Below are positions 62,059 to 64,000 of a DNA stretch of 64,000 nucleotides, piece after piece. The position numbers were made by a program, and so were the translations under genes. The first letter of the stretch is position 1. Every line of letters starts with the position of its first letter. Under the pieces are notes generated by a model. The model was given only the letters and a program-made list of their open reading frames with translations, did no database searches and was not told the origin of the DNA. This DNA comes from Nannochloris sp. 'desiccata' (lineage: Eukaryota > Chlorophyta > Trebouxiophyceae > Chlorellales > Chlorellaceae), in contig JAGTXX020000002.1 in the NCBI GenBank assembly GCA_019044685.2, positions 434,001 through 498,000 of the forward strand, in the 5' to 3' direction.

Positions 62059-62659
62059 CTAGAAAAGTCTGCCAAAAAGACTCTTCCTCTTGGCATTTTC
62101 TGCATGCAAAGCTGCCAGCTCAGTTTGAGCTGTCTTCAGCTCGGCTTCCAAAGCAGCGAGTTTGGTCTTCAAAACTTTCCGTTCAGACTCGATCTGAGTG
62201 CGGGTCGTCTCGACAGTGGCGTCAGCAGCAGCGCGAGCAGAGACCAAGTCCTCTTTCAAGGTGGCGACCTCAGCGATGAGAATGTCACGGTCTTTTTGGA
62301 TAATGAAGAGCTTGTGCTTCAACTCAGAAGTAGCGTTGGCAGCAGCAATATCCTTCAAAAAAAAAAACAGAAATTGAAAAGAAAGGGAAAAGTTAGTTGA
62401 CTTTTTCAGCGTAACTGAAAAAAACTGACAATTTCGAGGTAATCAACGATTTTCAAGCAATCAGGCGAGAGCAATTGCGTATACATCCAGAAATATTCAC
62501 TATGTATCAGTGACTTACATCTGTCGTGGATTGAGTAGAGGAACTGGCCACAGGAGTAGTAGGTATCTTTGCCTTTTTCTCCAAAGCCTTGCTCTTGGCA
62601 ACGATGATTGCTGCGGTGGCAGCACAGCCGAGCAGAATTGCTTTAACGTAAAATGACAT
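62059..62659 (-). CDS. anchored coiled-coil protein (family member)
   Basis: Exons 62659-62519 (47 codons) and 62352-62059 over a 166-base intron in phase 0; 144 residues. Exon 1: MSFYVKAILLGCAATAAIIV, a membrane segment at residues 4-21, then a Lys-rich and Ser/Thr-rich linker. Exon 2 is almost wholly coiled coil (LKHKLFIIQKDRDILIAEVA, LEAELKTAQTELAALHAEN) and ends KRKSLFGRLF, basic plus aromatic. It has the same exon layout as cluster genes 1 and 2 although it lies 7 kb away beyond several housekeeping genes. Upstream DNA has a dense TTGAC cluster. Function unknown. Confidence 0.72.
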
Positions 62660-63160
62660 GATGAAATTGGTATCAAATGGTTGATAGAAGATTAAATATA
62701 TTAAATTCTGTGAAAGAGAGGAGAATGAAGTTGATTTAAATTATAAAAAAAAGAGTTTGACCAAGGCTTTGACTTTGACCAGTCAACCCTCCCTATTAGA
62801 AACCTAGAAAATATGATTAGAGACATAGCTGCGAGTAATCTTCTAACACCATATGCGTAATTACAGTACTAAAGAATCAATCAATTCAAATCAAGATTTG
62901 TACAACAGGTACAACAAAAATCAAAAAGACAAAAATGAACGCTGTATGAGAAATTCTATTCCCCTCTAAAAGTATCAAAGTACTATTTTACCAATATGAT
63001 AGATACTAATTAAATCTTTCTCTATTACTGTATCTTCTCTTCAGACAAAAAAGTATTTTCAATCTCCTCTACTCGCTACCTCGTCTTCATTCACAAAATG
63101 AGGTGTCTCTCGACCTCCTGGCACTATCGTCAACTTGAGAACTATATGTTCTCTCTAATA
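62660..63160. promoter_or_regulatory. upstream region with W-box-like cluster (62755-62788)
   Basis: 501 bases between the anchored coiled-coil gene and the right-edge gene. GTTTGACC (62755-62762), CTTTGACTTTGACC (62767-62780) and AGTCAACC (62781-62788) give four TTGAC/GTCAA cores in 34 bases, about 100-130 bases upstream of the start codon. No gene in the rest. Confidence 0.45.
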
Positions 63161-64000
63161 TTAGAAATGCAATTTAATTCCAATAATTACACGTGGCTCT
63201 ATTCCTGAAGTTTTCCCCATTGGCACCAACGCCTCCATTGTAGTCGTTGTCCTAGGCCCGCCATCAACAGGCTTCTCTCCAATCCTTTTCGCTTCAAATT
63301 TCATCACATTCACGCCTAGTACATAGCTAGTATCAAGCTTTAAACTATCCCCAGCAAACCTGCTTTTCAGATTTAATTGAGCTGGTGTCTTATTGCCTAC
63401 AGTAGCGGCAACAGAATGCACAGCGCCTTTTCTCAGTTTAGCTCTTGCTGTCATTTTTAATCCTAATTTTGAATGCATTCCCAGTTCTGCTTTGTAGGAG
63501 TTGTCATCTCCGGAGTAGAGTTTGGTGCTGACGCCACCCATACGAGTTAGTGTATCCCAGTGCAGGTCGGTGATGCTGTTGCTACCGAGAGCATTGCTGT
63601 GAACGAGCTTGAAGGCGGGGTTGGGAGCCAAGAACCACTTGTTGTTTGGGACTGCTTGAGAGACAGTCAGTTTGGTGTTGGCGTTGACTGATTTGTCCAG
63701 TTTCATAAAGGTGTTCTGCGAGTGGGAAGAGAGGGAGGGGAGGAAGAGGGATGAGAATTTTGTCTCCTTGTGTGGGACAAGAGCGGGAGAGGTGTGTGAT
63801 CAAGGGCATTGAATTGATCAAAGAACAGAATAACTTAGATGTCGTAATTCTGGTGCGGTTTAAAGACAGAGTTTTTAAATGGAAACATCTCAATAACTTA
63901 CCCTAGCAGGAACGTGATGTTCTAAACTCCAATTATTACCTTCAATCTGGAGTCCTGAGAATCCATTCGGCTGAGTGGTAAATGCACTTCCCTGGAGACA
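63161..64000 (-). CDS. partial gene, possible beta-barrel outer-membrane protein
   Basis: The gene enters from the right edge: partial exon 64000-63902, intron 63901-63716 (186 bases), last exon 63715-63161, all phase 0. The visible 218 residues show alternating hydrophobic and polar residues with frequent Gly and Lys, as in beta strands: SGLQIEGNNWSLEHHVP, NANTKLTVSQAVPNNKWFLA, KLGLKMTARAKLRKGAVHSV, LKLDTSYVLGVNVMKFEAKR, and a C-terminal strand PRVIIGIKLHF ending in Phe, as many barrels do. A plastid or mitochondrial outer-membrane pore (OEP or VDAC type) is a reasonable guess, but I recognise no specific family. The N-terminus is outside the window. Confidence 0.6.

Overview
The window is nuclear DNA of a eukaryote, most probably a green alga. 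A single-domain ERF-type AP2 gene (3160-5604) and an SBP-box gene (28028-29241) are both hallmarks of the green lineage. Genes are interrupted by few, short GT-AG introns (about 90-280 bases). There are no operons, and the proteins carry many Ala/Gly/Gln/Ser low-complexity runs typical of algae. I cannot name the species.

0-38 kb is mostly conserved housekeeping genes, often in divergent pairs with 240-530 bases between start codons. They include mitochondrial-type alanine-glyoxylate aminotransferase, an ERF transcription factor, an FAD oxidoreductase, an RBM34/Nop12-like nucleolar protein, a tandem pair of Mpv17/PMP22 proteins, profilin, PEX16, a Yippee-like protein, a PPIE-type RRM protein, a methyltransferase, the spliceosomal MFAP1, a VHS-GAT (TOM1-like) adaptor, an SBP-box factor, malic enzyme, a PQBP1-like protein with three WW-type repeats, a NYN-domain protein and the cohesion factor DCC1. 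Several start codons sit in tiny first exons of one to four codons.

38-43 kb is an accessory island. It holds an unrecognised 189-residue protein, palindromic and tandem repeats, and an intact two-exon gene resembling a Tc1/mariner-type transposase that seems to have lost two of its three catalytic acids.

43-48.5 kb holds TAF6, a secreted trypsin-fold protease with a C-terminal cysteine-rich PAN/apple-like tail, and a decayed tandem copy of that protease.

48.5-55.8 kb is the most unusual part: seven consecutive small genes, all on the minus strand, each predicted to make a membrane-anchored protein, most with a coiled-coil or helical partner region. In most of them a phase-0 intron separates an anchor exon from the second module. 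A retropepsin relic lies among them. Relatives with the same layout occur at 26.7, 59.4 and 62.1 kb. Several share GTCAA/TTGAC-rich upstream DNA and a basic-plus-aromatic C-terminus. I recognise no known family here, and this is my best candidate for an undescribed system.

56-64 kb returns to housekeeping genes (hotdog thioesterase, retromer VPS26, COQ5) interleaved with two more small anchored proteins, and ends in a minus-strand gene cut by the right edge that may encode a beta-barrel membrane protein. All functions come from reading translated sequence by eye; no database search was run.
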